In this document: one piece after another, positions 16,470 through 25,817 of the stretch
How positions within the stretch are numbered: position 1 is the first letter of the stretch
Layout: every line of letters begins with the position of its first letter
NCBI RefSeq assembly: GCF_042681745.1
Contig: NZ_JBHUGF010000011.1
Span: 620,001-684,000, forward strand
Direction of reading: 5' to 3'
Length of the DNA: 64,000 nucleotides
DNA from: Saccharibacillus nicotianae
GTDB lineage: Bacteria; Bacillota; Bacilli; Paenibacillales; Paenibacillaceae
Notes under the pieces: generated by a model
Database searches by the model: none
What the model was told of the DNA's origin: nothing
Seen by the model: only the letters and a program-made list of their open reading frames with translations
Translations under genes and position numbers: made by a program

Positions 16470-17190
16470 ATCTTCTTCTTTTCAAATGGTATTTCGCAAG
16501 TATAACGAATGGTATCTGATTCGGCGTCATTTTCATTCCTTCACCATGACCGGTTCGCTTGATGCTTTGCCACCTCAGCAATCGATTATTTATATTATGA
16601 ATCATAGTTCGTGGTGGGATGGACTACTGGTATACCATGCTTATAACCGCGCTTCAATCGGTGATCATTATATGATGATGGAAGAACGACAATTAAAGCG
16701 ATATGATTTTTTTCGCAAAGCAGGGGCATTTTCTATCGAAAAAGAAAGTGCTAGTGATGTTCGGCAAAGTATGCGTTATGCTGCTGGATTGCTTGGACAA
16801 AGCAAGCGAGTATGGTTGTTCCCACAAGGAGAAATTCGTCATTTGGAGACACGTCCATTGATATTTCGTCCGGGGATTGGATTACTATTGCGACAAGCTC
16901 CACCGGAGACCGCTGTGATTCCAGTTACGCTACATTATGGTCTGTATCAACAAGCTCGTCTGCAAGCTTCTTTACAGATTGGGAAGCCGATTACTCGCAA
17001 CTGGAAACAGATTAGTTCAAATGACTGTGCAGCAATGCTAGAGACGATTCTGACAGATCAGCTAGATCAACATCGTCAACAATTGATATTGTCTAAAGAA
17101 GGCTATTTATCTGAAGAGATTCACCTTATTCCACCCAAGCGCACCACAGACGACAAGTTCGATCAATATCGCAAACTAAGAAAAAGGTGA
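16453..17190 (+). CDS. PlsC-type acyltransferase of the carotenoid cluster
   Basis: Lysophospholipid acyltransferase-fold protein of 245 aa. The catalytic HX4D block is NHSSWWD near residue 50 and the acceptor-binding block is LFPQGEIRH near 118. Inside a carotenoid operon with a glycosyltransferase, the likely task is to esterify a sugar hydroxyl of the glycosylated carotenoid with a fatty acid, the role CrtO plays for staphyloxanthin, though CrtO is a different family. It overlaps the hydratase gene by 17 nt, with AGAAGGG ten bases before its ATG. Confidence 0.75.
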   Translation: MIPAGKSSSFQMVFRKYNEWYLIRRHFHSFTMTGSLDALPPQQSIIYIMNHSSWWDGLLVYHAYNRASIGDHYMMMEERQLKRYDFFRKAGAFSIEKESASDVRQSMRYAAGLLGQSKRVWLFPQGEIRHLETRPLIFRPGIGLLLRQAPPETAVIPVTLHYGLYQQARLQASLQIGKPITRNWKQISSNDCAAMLETILTDQLDQHRQQLILSKEGYLSEEIHLIPPKRTTDDKFDQYRKLRKR

Positions 17191-17194
17191 AATC

Positions 17195-18397
17195 ATGCTG
17201 TGGATACTACAGATCATAACGTTCTGGCTTTTGATTCAGCTTGTATTTACGATTTGGAATCTTTCTCGTATGCCCAGATTAGGCACATTGTTATCTAGCA
17301 AAAGCAGTTATTATCAACCGCCTGCTTCTACAGATCGCTCACTAACAGATACCTACAGTTCAACGATTCTTCATGCTAAGCCGTTGTTATCGATTATGAT
17401 TCCAGCACGTAATGAAGAGATCAATATTCGTGAATGTTTGTTATCTGTATTGAACTGTCGTACCGATTCGATAGAGATTGAAGTATTAGTCATAAACGAT
17501 CACTCAGAAGACCGTACAGTAGCTGAGATTGAGAAAGTAATGCAACAAGATCAGCGAGTACGGCTTTTTCATAGCAATCCTTTACCAGAAGGGTGGATGG
17601 GCAAGTCGTATGCTTGTCATCAATTAGTCCAGCATGCTCAAGGAGATTGGTGGTTATTTATCGATGCTGATGTTCGATTAGAAGTCGAAGGATTAGAAGC
17701 AGCTATGGTAACTGCTCAGTCACAGGGAAAAGGTCTTATCAGTGGATTTCCACGTATGGAGACAGGCACATGGTTAGAAAGAATAGTTGTGCCTATGATG
17801 TCTTTTGTGATTGCCTATCATTTGCCGATTATGATGGTTCGTCGTAGTCGTAGCCCTCTCTTTTTGGCGGTCACAGGAGCATGGTTAATGATTCATCCTG
17901 ATAGTTATGCTCGCTCAGGTGGACACGAAGGCATTTCTAATCAGATTGTAGAAGATATGGAATTGGCTCGTGCTGTCAAGCGAATCGGTGATCCTGTCAC
18001 ATTAGCAAATGTACAGCATTATACGTCTGCTCGAATGTACCGTAATGCTGCTCAAGTGTGGGAAGGATATAAGAAAAATATTTTTGTCGGTGCAGGGCGT
18101 AGTGCCTGGTTAGCCGTTGGTATTTCTATCTATTATGGACTTTTATTTATTTTGCCAGTATTCACATTGCTCTATAGTCTTGTGGCTGTAGATACGATGC
18201 TTATAGGCTGGTCGTTGCTAAGCATATTGCTCGGTATGATTACCAAAAGTATTATCGATTTCTATCATGGTAAGCCTTTCTGGATGGGAATCTATATGCC
18301 TGTTAGTGCGGCTTGTCTAATCGGAATTATGCTTGATTCTTGGCGTGCAGGAGTCAATGGAACAGGTTACAATTGGAAAGGAAGGAATTATGGATGA
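17195..18397 (+). CDS. CrtQ-like glycosyltransferase family 2
   Basis: 400 aa: an N-terminal membrane segment, a GT2 (GT-A fold) catalytic domain starting at IMIPARNEEINIRECL, with NDHSEDRT and the metal-binding FIDADVRLE, an EDMELARAVKR motif, and two to three C-terminal membrane helices. This layout matches S. aureus CrtQ, which glucosylates diaponeurosporenoate. Here it may glycosylate either a carboxyl end made by the CrtP-like oxidase or a C-1 hydroxyl made by the CruF-type hydratase. ATG preceded by AAAAGGTG; its stop overlaps the next ATG (ATGA). Confidence 0.8.
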   Translation: MLWILQIITFWLLIQLVFTIWNLSRMPRLGTLLSSKSSYYQPPASTDRSLTDTYSSTILHAKPLLSIMIPARNEEINIRECLLSVLNCRTDSIEIEVLVINDHSEDRTVAEIEKVMQQDQRVRLFHSNPLPEGWMGKSYACHQLVQHAQGDWWLFIDADVRLEVEGLEAAMVTAQSQGKGLISGFPRMETGTWLERIVVPMMSFVIAYHLPIMMVRRSRSPLFLAVTGAWLMIHPDSYARSGGHEGISNQIVEDMELARAVKRIGDPVTLANVQHYTSARMYRNAAQVWEGYKKNIFVGAGRSAWLAVGISIYYGLLFILPVFTLLYSLVAVDTMLIGWSLLSILLGMITKSIIDFYHGKPFWMGIYMPVSAACLIGIMLDSWRAGVNGTGYNWKGRNYG

Positions 18398-19878
18398 GTG
18401 ATCGCAAAGCGCTGATTATCGGTGCTGGATTCGGCGGATTATCGTGCGCGATTGGTCTAGCTTCACGCGGATATGATGTAACAATCTTAGAGAAGCAATT
18501 GACAGTTGGCGGTAAATTACAGCATATTGAAAAATCAGGTTATCAATTCGACCGCGGACCAAGTACGATCACGATGCCACATGTATTCCGAAGTGTATTT
18601 GAACAAGCCGGACGACAGATCGAAGATTATGTAGAATTGTATGATTTGGAACCACGTACACGTAATGTTTTTGCAGATGGTTCGGTGGTAGACCTTAGTC
18701 GTCATGCAGAAGCGACAGCGGCTCAGATTGCGCTGTATAGCCCTGAAGATGCGCTTCAATATCCGCGCTTTCTAGCTGAAGCGAAGCAGATGTATCTTGA
18801 AGCGAATGATCAATTTTTGAATACCTTATTATTGTCCTGGCGTGATAAAATAAAGCCTTCGATGGGCAAAAGCTTACTTCGTGTACATCCTTTAACTACA
18901 TTACAATCGTTATTGCGCAAATATTTCCGTCACCCTAATACATTGATGTTATTCGGACGGTACGCAACCTATGTTGGTGCTTCACCTTATCAAGCACCCG
19001 CCATTTTTGCTATGCTTAGTCATGTAGAAGCAGAGCTTGGTGTATATGGAGTACGCGGAGGTACATATCAGTTAATACGTGGATTAGAGAAGCTAGCGAT
19101 TGAACTTGGTGTAACGATCCGAACAGGTATAGAAGTCTCACGCATTTTGGTACAATCAGGCAAAGCGATAGGTGTTGAAAGTAGTCTAGGCGATTATTTG
19201 GCACCGATTGTGATTATCAATGGCGATGTATTAAGCATGAGTCAAATGCTATTAGATGAAAGTGAACGCCCTTCGCTGACTAATCGGCAAATTGATCGCT
19301 ATGAACCTTCGTTATCCGGTTTTGTAACACTGGCAGGAGTAGCCCGTCAGTATGATCAATTGCTTCACCATACTGTTTTTTTTCCTGAACAATATGAACC
19401 TGAATTTCAAGCGATTTTTGGGCAAAAACGTCCGCCTGCTTTACCGACATTGTATATTTGTTATTCCGGTTATTCAGAAGCAACGATGGCGCCACCTCAA
19501 AGCAGTAACCTGTTTATTTTAGCGAATGCTCCCTATTTATCAGATCAATGGGATTGGGAACTGCAACGTCAAGCCTACGGGCATAAGATCGCTTCATTAC
19601 TGGAGCAGTATGGGCTGGAAGATATCTCGCAGGGCCCAGTGTGGGAACATTATACACCTGCTGATATTCAGCAAGATACGTATGCTCATCAAGGATCGAT
19701 TTACGGGATTTCATCCAATTCAGTCAAACAAACTTTTTTTCGTCCAGGTAATCGCAGTCGTGATGTACAAGGACTATGGTATGTTGGCGGAACGACTCAT
19801 CCGGGTGGAGGAACACCGATTGTAACATTATCCGGTCAACTGGTTGCCAAACATATTGCAAATCAACATTGGAATTGA
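18394..19878 (+). CDS. CrtP/CrtNb-like carotenoid oxidase
   Basis: Third CrtI-family flavoprotein, 494 aa, and the one most like S. aureus CrtP (diaponeurosporene/diapolycopene oxygenase): FDRGPSTITMPHVF, APAIFAMLSHVEAELGVYGV, LLHHTVFFPEQYEPEFQAIF and the C-terminal VGGTTHPGGGTPIVTLSGQ each have a counterpart in CrtP. Expected to oxidise a terminal methyl group of the C30 chain to an aldehyde or acid. ATG at 18394 overlaps the preceding stop; GGAAGGAA provides the ribosome binding site. No aldehyde dehydrogenase for the final oxidation lies in the cluster. Confidence 0.8.
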   Translation: MSDRKALIIGAGFGGLSCAIGLASRGYDVTILEKQLTVGGKLQHIEKSGYQFDRGPSTITMPHVFRSVFEQAGRQIEDYVELYDLEPRTRNVFADGSVVDLSRHAEATAAQIALYSPEDALQYPRFLAEAKQMYLEANDQFLNTLLLSWRDKIKPSMGKSLLRVHPLTTLQSLLRKYFRHPNTLMLFGRYATYVGASPYQAPAIFAMLSHVEAELGVYGVRGGTYQLIRGLEKLAIELGVTIRTGIEVSRILVQSGKAIGVESSLGDYLAPIVIINGDVLSMSQMLLDESERPSLTNRQIDRYEPSLSGFVTLAGVARQYDQLLHHTVFFPEQYEPEFQAIFGQKRPPALPTLYICYSGYSEATMAPPQSSNLFILANAPYLSDQWDWELQRQAYGHKIASLLEQYGLEDISQGPVWEHYTPADIQQDTYAHQGSIYGISSNSVKQTFFRPGNRSRDVQGLWYVGGTTHPGGGTPIVTLSGQLVAKHIANQHWN

Positions 19879-19892
19879 AAGGAGGGCACACA

Positions 19893-20945
19893 ATGAACTC
19901 TGAAGAAATCATACCCGAAGGACAGATTGCTGACCGCAAAAGTGCTCATGTCCGTCTTTGTCTGGAAGAAAATGTAGCAGGAGAAGGGGTAACTTCTGGT
20001 TTTGAAAATTATCATTTTCGTCATCAAGCATTACCCGAGCTTGATTTTGCTCAAATTTCACTGCATACCTCTTTTCTGCGTATCCCTACTGCTACACCAC
20101 TACTGATCAGTTCGATGACAGGTGGTAGTCAAGCAACAGGAGATATTAACAAACGATTAGCAACCGCCGCACAAAAGCGTGGCTGGGCGATGGGGCTCGG
20201 TTCTGTACGAGCGGCTATTGAGCACGACGAATTAGCGGCTACATTCAATGTGCGTCAGCAAGCGCCGACGATTCCGATTATAGCCAATCTAGGAGCAGTA
20301 CAGTTGAATTACGGATTTGGGATCGATCAATGCCGACGTGCAGTAGATCTTGCAGAAGCAAGCGCTCTGGTGCTTCATTTGAACAGCTTGCAAGAAGTAT
20401 TTCAGCCTGAAGGTAATGTGAATTTTGCAGGATTGTTACAGCAGATCGAACAGATCGCCCGGCAGTTAGAAGTACCTATAGGCATCAAAGAAGTCGGTTG
20501 GGGTATTGATGGAGAAACGGCGCGCTTGCTAGTAGATGCAGGAGCAACGTTTATCGATGTAGCTGGCGCTGGAGGAACATCATGGAGTCAGGTAGAGAAG
20601 TTTCGTAGTATCGATCCTGTACGCCGCGCAGCCGCAGAAGCTTTTGCCAGTTGGGGGACACCTACAGCAGAGTGTATTGTCGATGTGCGTCAAGCATTGC
20701 CGGATATGACAGTGATCGGTAGTGGTGGACTCAAAAATGGAGTTGATGCTGCCAAAGCGATTGCGCTAGGAGCAGACTTTGCCGGATTCGGAAGATCATT
20801 ATTAGGGGCGGCTGTTGAATCGACAGAAGCGTTGGAACAAGTGCTTGCGCAGGTAGAATTTGAATTGTCTGCGGCTATGCTAGGTGTAGGAGCAGGAGAT
20901 ATCACTGCACTGCAATCCACGACTCGTTTGCGTTCCAGACGTTAA
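19893..20945 (+). CDS. fni: Isopentenyl-diphosphate isomerase, type 2
   Basis: FMN- and NADPH-dependent isomerase interconverting IPP and DMAPP, unrelated to type 1 Idi. 350 aa TIM barrel. Motifs: HVRLCLEENV near the N-terminus, LLISSMTGGS, MGLGSVRAA, LHLNSLQEVFQPEGNVNF (substrate and Mg site) and DVAGAGGTSW with a final GIGSGG-like phosphate site (VIGSGGLKNG). The start at 19893 has AAAGGAGGG six to seven bases upstream; the longer open frame runs through crt sequence and is not used. Last gene of the operon, where it would balance C5 precursors for carotenoid synthesis. Confidence 0.93.
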   Translation: MNSEEIIPEGQIADRKSAHVRLCLEENVAGEGVTSGFENYHFRHQALPELDFAQISLHTSFLRIPTATPLLISSMTGGSQATGDINKRLATAAQKRGWAMGLGSVRAAIEHDELAATFNVRQQAPTIPIIANLGAVQLNYGFGIDQCRRAVDLAEASALVLHLNSLQEVFQPEGNVNFAGLLQQIEQIARQLEVPIGIKEVGWGIDGETARLLVDAGATFIDVAGAGGTSWSQVEKFRSIDPVRRAAAEAFASWGTPTAECIVDVRQALPDMTVIGSGGLKNGVDAAKAIALGADFAGFGRSLLGAAVESTEALEQVLAQVEFELSAAMLGVGAGDITALQSTTRLRSRR

Positions 20946-21075
20946 GTACAAGATTTCTTTATTTCAAATCATTCATTTATTTTATATAAAATACAAGTGT
21001 CTATAGTGTTCGTTCATATAACTCGCTATAAATCAAAGTAGATATTGATCCTTTGTGGCAGAAAGGAGTAGATAT

Positions 21076-21567
21076 ATGGCTGTATCCGAAGCAGAACAAG
21101 CACGTCAACAAACGATTCAAATCATTGCTGAACGGTATCAACCTCTTTTTAAATATTTGAAAAGCAAAAAATGTCTGCGTCAGAAAAGTGGCGATTTTAC
21201 ATTTGATATTTCATTTACAGGCTCTAAATATGGCGAACTACGCGTGTTTGTAAGTGTAGAGACTTCTATAGCCCCTCCAGATGCTAATTGTATTTTTATC
21301 AGTCCACTTGTGAATTTGACGCGTAAATACAAAAAGATAGATAGTTATCATGTTATAACCATCAGCGAGCGAGAGCGAGTGATTGAAGAAATTTGTCGTT
21401 ATATCGATGAATACGTATTGCCGTTTTTTGCTCGCTTTGAACAAATTGAAGTTCTTTCACAAGAAGTCTCCAAGCAAGGATTTCTCCCTCATCGCAAAAA
21501 TTGGGATCGGTTTAGTCTGACCACCAAGCGCTTTTTAGAATTATATCCTCCTTCTGCTTCATCCTAA
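21076..21567 (+). CDS. Hypothetical soluble protein (163 aa)
   Basis: Not recognised. Soluble mixed alpha/beta protein. After an N-terminal helix rich in Gln/Ala it has YLKSKKCLRQKSGDFTFDIS, beta-rich sequence, and a C-terminal half with basic patches ending near FSLTTKRFLELYPP. No signal peptide, membrane segment or catalytic motif is visible. AAAGGAG at 21062-21068 selects the ATG at 21076 over an upstream in-frame start at 21055. It lies between fni and a chemoreceptor gene, with no clear terminator on either side, so it may be part of the read-through of the carotenoid operon or a separate unit. Confidence 0.6.
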   Translation: MAVSEAEQARQQTIQIIAERYQPLFKYLKSKKCLRQKSGDFTFDISFTGSKYGELRVFVSVETSIAPPDANCIFISPLVNLTRKYKKIDSYHVITISERERVIEEICRYIDEYVLPFFARFEQIEVLSQEVSKQGFLPHRKNWDRFSLTTKRFLELYPPSASS

Positions 21568-21768
21568 TCGTCTCTAGAATACAATTTGAAATCCATAAGA
21601 TAGCGGATTTCTACGTTTATTGTTGAAAAATGTAATGAAAATTTCAGAAAATAGGATAAAATAACTACTTTTTTTGCAATTACTCTTCATAACTTACATC
21701 CTTTGTACGATATATATGTAGTTAGGCATCTTGAGGTCTACAGATAGAGTATGAAGGAGGCAACATCG

Positions 21769-23508
21769 ATGAAAAGGGGCAAAAAAGTTAAGTTGGGATT
21801 ACGATTAAAGCTGTATCTTATGATTATTGTGCCATTGATTGTGATGGCTGTATTAACTATGTTTATTACACAAATACTTATCAAAGATGCTGCTTTATCT
21901 ACAATGCAATATAACAACCAAACATTAACTAAAAATACGGTTGCAAATCTTAATGTAGCTGCTATTCAAAAGTTAAACAGTAGTCAAAATCCAGAGCAAC
22001 TTCAAGAATATCGTGATCTTCGCAGTCAGCTTACGATGTTACGTCAAGAAACAGGATCATTATATATTTATTTGTTTAACTATGTGGACGGTAAATGGTT
22101 TTACACTGTTGACGGAGCGGCATGGGATGATGAAGGATATAGCAAATACGGAGACGAATTTGAGTTTAGTACAGCGCTGGATGCAAATACGTTATCACAA
22201 CAAATGATTACGACAGATGTAGCGACCGATCCGACATGGGGCGAATTATTTTCAACTTTTTCTCCAATCAAAGATCAAAGCGGTCAGACAGTAGCATATT
22301 TGGGAATCGATATCTCAGCAAATGCTGTCAATACAGTCTATTCCAATACCTTAAAACAAGCTTATCAAATGGTTATTCCTGTATTTGCAATCGTGTTATT
22401 GATTTCGATTTTGTGTGCGATGGCGTTTATTCGCCGGATGTTACGTCAGGTGGGCGAGATTCAATCCAGTATGGAACATGTGACCAGAGGCGATCTTACT
22501 GTCAGTTCCAAACGGATTACCGGTGATCAATTAGGAGATATCAGTGATTTGAATAATGCGATGGTGTCTCATATTACCGATATGATTACTAATATTCAGC
22601 AAGGTTCACACACATTGCAAGAATCGTCACAATACATTTCCAAAGTCTCCACAGGTACATTACGTCAGACCGAAGAATTATCGCGTGCGATTCATGAGAT
22701 TGCTACAGGCTCAACGCAACAAGCAGAACAGACCGAAGAAGCTGTACAACATTCGGAACGATTAGGGCAGATTATAGATGAAGTACGAAGTTATGTAGAT
22801 CGATTCGGAGATACAGCTCGTCAACTTACTCAAGTGCGCGAACAAGTGACACAGGAACACCAACAATTGTTGCAACAAGGGAAGCAAAATGTACAACAAA
22901 TGCAACAGATGCAGTTGATGTCACGCGCGCTAGCAGAGCAATCACAAGAAGCAGCTAACGTCAGTGGACAAGTACAAAGTATTGTAAAACAAACACAAAT
23001 TCTAGCGCTTAACGCTTCGATTGAAGCTTCGCGTGCAGGTGAAGCAGGTAAAGGATTTGCTGTGGTAGCAAGTGAAATGCGTAGTCTGGCACAGCAGTCA
23101 GAAGATTCAATTCGTGAAATTGATACCATTCTAGGTAGCTTTGTCGAGCAAATCAACAGTATGGGTCATCGCTTTGATCTAACGATGAAGTCTGTCGATC
23201 AACAAGAATCGCAGATCACAGAATGTATGCAGACTTTTGAACAAGTGAGTCAAGTATCTGATGAAGTACAAGGGTTGGCTGTCAATCTAACAGAACGCAC
23301 TGCACATATGCAGAATCTGCGTCATGAAGTAGAAGAACAACTCAGTTATATTGCTTCAGCTACCGAACAAACGTCTGCGATGACAGAAGAAGTATCGGCT
23401 AGTGCGCAAGAACAAGAACAGTCGGTTACGGAATTATCGACAATCTCTCAAAATCTAACCACACTGTCGAGTCAACTTCAAACTTTGACGAATAAATTTA
23501 TCGTATAG
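21769..23508 (+). CDS. Methyl-accepting chemotaxis protein
   Basis: Transmembrane chemoreceptor, about 579 aa. Order: cytoplasmic basic start, TM1 (YLMIIVPLIVMAVLTMFI), extracytoplasmic Cache-like sensor (residues about 35-190), TM2 (VIPVFAIVLLISILCAMAF), HAMP, and a long methyl-accepting signalling domain. The hairpin tip is conserved (GEAGKGFAVVASEMRS), where CheA and CheW bind, and there are Gln/Glu-rich methylation helices. The frame opens at 21751, but AAGGAGG at 21753-21759 is nine bases before the ATG at 21769. Ligand unknown. Consistent with the flagellar genes at 48-50 kb. Confidence 0.9.
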   Translation: MKRGKKVKLGLRLKLYLMIIVPLIVMAVLTMFITQILIKDAALSTMQYNNQTLTKNTVANLNVAAIQKLNSSQNPEQLQEYRDLRSQLTMLRQETGSLYIYLFNYVDGKWFYTVDGAAWDDEGYSKYGDEFEFSTALDANTLSQQMITTDVATDPTWGELFSTFSPIKDQSGQTVAYLGIDISANAVNTVYSNTLKQAYQMVIPVFAIVLLISILCAMAFIRRMLRQVGEIQSSMEHVTRGDLTVSSKRITGDQLGDISDLNNAMVSHITDMITNIQQGSHTLQESSQYISKVSTGTLRQTEELSRAIHEIATGSTQQAEQTEEAVQHSERLGQIIDEVRSYVDRFGDTARQLTQVREQVTQEHQQLLQQGKQNVQQMQQMQLMSRALAEQSQEAANVSGQVQSIVKQTQILALNASIEASRAGEAGKGFAVVASEMRSLAQQSEDSIREIDTILGSFVEQINSMGHRFDLTMKSVDQQESQITECMQTFEQVSQVSDEVQGLAVNLTERTAHMQNLRHEVEEQLSYIASATEQTSAMTEEVSASAQEQEQSVTELSTISQNLTTLSSQLQTLTNKFIV

Positions 23509-23512
23509 TTGT

Positions 23513-23541
23513 TTGCCACACCGCAGGTTCTCATATATAAT
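23513..23541 (+). promoter_or_regulatory. Sigma-A promoter of ychF
   Basis: TTGCCA (23513-23518), 17-bp spacer, TATAAT (23536-23541), directly upstream of ychF. Confidence 0.75.
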
Positions 23542-23601
23542 GAGTGTGGAAATTCATGTTCGTTTATTTATAAATTCAAATCAATAGGAGTTGTCATATA
23601 A

Positions 23602-24702
23602 ATGGCTTTGAAAGCAGGTATTGTCGGATTGCCGAACGTTGGTAAATCTACTCTTTTTAATGCAATTACACAAGCAGGTGCAGAATCTGCGAACTATCCG
23701 TTCTGTACGATTGATCCCAATGTCGGTATTGTAGAAGTTCCAGACGAGCGTCTAGACAAATTAACAGAATTGGTTGTACCTAAAAAAACGGTACCGACTG
23801 CTTTTGAATTTGTAGATATCGCAGGTTTGGTACGTGGAGCAAGTAAAGGCGAAGGATTGGGTAACAAATTTTTGGCTCATATCCGTGAAGTAGATGCGAT
23901 TGTGCATGTAGTTCGTTGTTTTGAAGATGAAAATATTACGCATGTTGATGGCAAAATCGATCCAATCAGCGATATCCAGACGATTAATCTGGAGTTAATT
24001 TTGGCTGACTTGGATAGTGTAGAGAAACGCATCGAGCGCTCTCGCAAAAACATCAAAGGCGGTAACAAACAAATCGCTCAAGAAGTTGAAGTATTAGAGC
24101 GTATCAAAGAATCGTTGTATAACGATATGCCAGCTCGTAGTATTGAGCTAAGTGAAGATGAGCGTCTATTGGTTCGTGATCTTCATTTGCTAACGATGAA
24201 GCCTGTATTGTATGCAGCTAACGTTAGTGAAGATGGCGTAACCGAAGCAGATAGCAATCCGTATGTATTAAAAGTAAAAGAATTTGCAGAAGCTGAAAAT
24301 GCAATGGTTGTACCAATCAGTGCCAAAGTAGAAGCAGATATCTCTGAACTAGAAGACGAAGACAAAGCAATGTTCTTAGAAGAGTTAGGTCTAGCTGAAT
24401 CTGGTCTTAACCGTCTAATCAAAGCAGCTTACCAGTTGCTAGGTCTATACACGTACTTTACAGCAGGTGTACAAGAAGTACGCGCTTGGACAATTCGCAA
24501 AGGAACCAAAGCTCCAGGAGCAGCAGGCGTTATCCATACTGACTTTGAACGCGGATTTATTCGTGCAGAAGTCGTAGGCTACGAAGACCTTGTCAATGCA
24601 GGTTCGATGAACGGTGCTAAAGAGCGCGGACAATTGCGTTTGGAAGGTAAAGAATACTTGGTTAAAGATGGCGATGTTATGCATTTCCGCTTTAACGTGT
24701 AA
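23602..24702 (+). CDS. ychF: Redox-regulated ATPase YchF (Obg family)
   Basis: 366-aa P-loop protein of the YchF/OLA1 subgroup, which prefers ATP and associates with ribosomes. G1 motif LPNVGKST, switch region NYPFCTIDPN, G3 DIAGLVRGASKGEGLGNKF, and a C-terminal TGS domain (from about residue 280, ending GDVMHFRFNV). Length is typical. It has its own promoter and a terminator directly after the stop codon, so is probably monocistronic. Confidence 0.95.
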   Translation: MALKAGIVGLPNVGKSTLFNAITQAGAESANYPFCTIDPNVGIVEVPDERLDKLTELVVPKKTVPTAFEFVDIAGLVRGASKGEGLGNKFLAHIREVDAIVHVVRCFEDENITHVDGKIDPISDIQTINLELILADLDSVEKRIERSRKNIKGGNKQIAQEVEVLERIKESLYNDMPARSIELSEDERLLVRDLHLLTMKPVLYAANVSEDGVTEADSNPYVLKVKEFAEAENAMVVPISAKVEADISELEDEDKAMFLEELGLAESGLNRLIKAAYQLLGLYTYFTAGVQEVRAWTIRKGTKAPGAAGVIHTDFERGFIRAEVVGYEDLVNAGSMNGAKERGQLRLEGKEYLVKDGDVMHFRFNV

Positions 24703-24717
24703 GATTGATATAAACAA

Positions 24718-24759
24718 AGAGTCCCGTTTTCCATTAAGGAAAGCGAGACTCTTTTTTTT
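24718..24759. terminator. Terminator between ychF and a convergent gene
   Basis: AAAGAGTC...CGTTTTCC pairs with GGAAAGCG-AGACTCTTT around the loop ATTAA, then an eight-T run on the plus strand. Confidence 0.8.
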
Positions 24760-24771
24760 GTGGATTTTAGT

Positions 24772-25719
24772 TTATCGTAAAAAAGGAAGATAGGGCTCTG
24801 GATAAGAAGACAGATCACCATGAAATTCATACTCCACAAAAGCAGGATGATCCCGATGGGGAATTCCATTAAACGTAGGTTCTTTCCATGTCTGAGCATC
24901 TAATGCATGAACCAATGAACCGATAAACTGTTGAATAATCCTATATGAACGAGTTTTCGAATATCGATTGAATTGCCGATTTATCCCGTACCCTATCACT
25001 AGCATGGTTCCTAAAGACGTGTATTTTTGAAGGTCTAATTCATTTGCTAAAATTGCAAGTTGCTTGATTTCACTTAATGGTATAGCTGTAAAAAAGAAAT
25101 CTTCTTCAGGTTTTTGAATACCGACAATCAATTCTACAGGTGTAACTGCATAAAAATATAATTCTTTTTTGGAATCAGTAACCAGTTTTAAAGTTTCGTT
25201 TACATGTATATTTATTTTTGAAGATTCAAAGTTACTTTCTATATCCCAAATCTCCTCTTCAGGTAAAATAATATTGTGTCTGCTTAACTTATTAATCATT
25301 TTCATTTTTTGCTCATTAAATCTACTGTCTTTTTTCTGTTTGAAAAAATGTAAAATAAAAATACTTACAGCAAGAATAAGTAAAATCCAAATATTATACA
25401 TTTGATTCAGCAATAGAGCTATCAAAAAGAGTCCCAGTGACACTTGAAAAAATAAGATTCTAGCATTAATTTGTTTAGGTGTACGTCTATAATAGATGAA
25501 TTTTTTACCTGTACGATATGGATTAGCTACAACAGTATGTAAATAATGCTCTCTAAACGCTACAACCATTAATACCCAAGTAATTGACATTAGTATGAGA
25601 ACACGATAATCTTGTTCGCTCATAGTGATGTAAACCATAAATGTAACTACAACAAAAACAAATAAATGAGTAAGATATAATTTGACTCGACTCCAAAATA
25701 ATTTCCTATACAAATTCAA
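24772..25719 (-). CDS. Hypothetical membrane protein (about 315 aa)
   Basis: Not recognised. Two pairs of N-terminal membrane helices (around LTHLFVFVVVTFMVYI, VLILMSITWVLMVVAF, ARILFFQVSLGLFLIALLL and IWILLILAVSIFILHFF) are followed by a cytoplasmic domain of about 170 aa, basic at first (KQKKDSRFNEQKMKMINK) and then mixed alpha/beta. TAGGAGG stands six bases before a TTG at 25719, better placed than the GTG at 25755. The gene is markedly more AT-rich than its neighbours and has no evident operon partner, which may indicate recent acquisition. Confidence 0.6.
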   Translation of the reverse strand: MNLYRKLFWSRVKLYLTHLFVFVVVTFMVYITMSEQDYRVLILMSITWVLMVVAFREHYLHTVVANPYRTGKKFIYYRRTPKQINARILFFQVSLGLFLIALLLNQMYNIWILLILAVSIFILHFFKQKKDSRFNEQKMKMINKLSRHNIILPEEEIWDIESNFESSKINIHVNETLKLVTDSKKELYFYAVTPVELIVGIQKPEEDFFFTAIPLSEIKQLAILANELDLQKYTSLGTMLVIGYGINRQFNRYSKTRSYRIIQQFIGSLVHALDAQTWKEPTFNGIPHRDHPAFVEYEFHGDLSSYPEPYLPFLR

Positions 25720-25817
25720 AATAATCCTCCTAACAAAGTTTAGTATGTATTTCACTTTTTATTATCGGTAGATGTTCATTAAATGTATAGTGAATATCTA
25801 TTCCAAATAAAACGTCA

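Noticed and set aside
21706..21713. SigD-like TACGATAT box upstream of the chemoreceptor gene
   Set aside because: The -35 position reads TCAT rather than TAAA, too weak to report as a promoter.
22830..23156. Cysteine-rich open frame antisense to the chemoreceptor gene
   Set aside because: Shadow of the Gln/Ala-rich signalling domain; many cysteines come from reversed Ala/Gln codons. No start signals.
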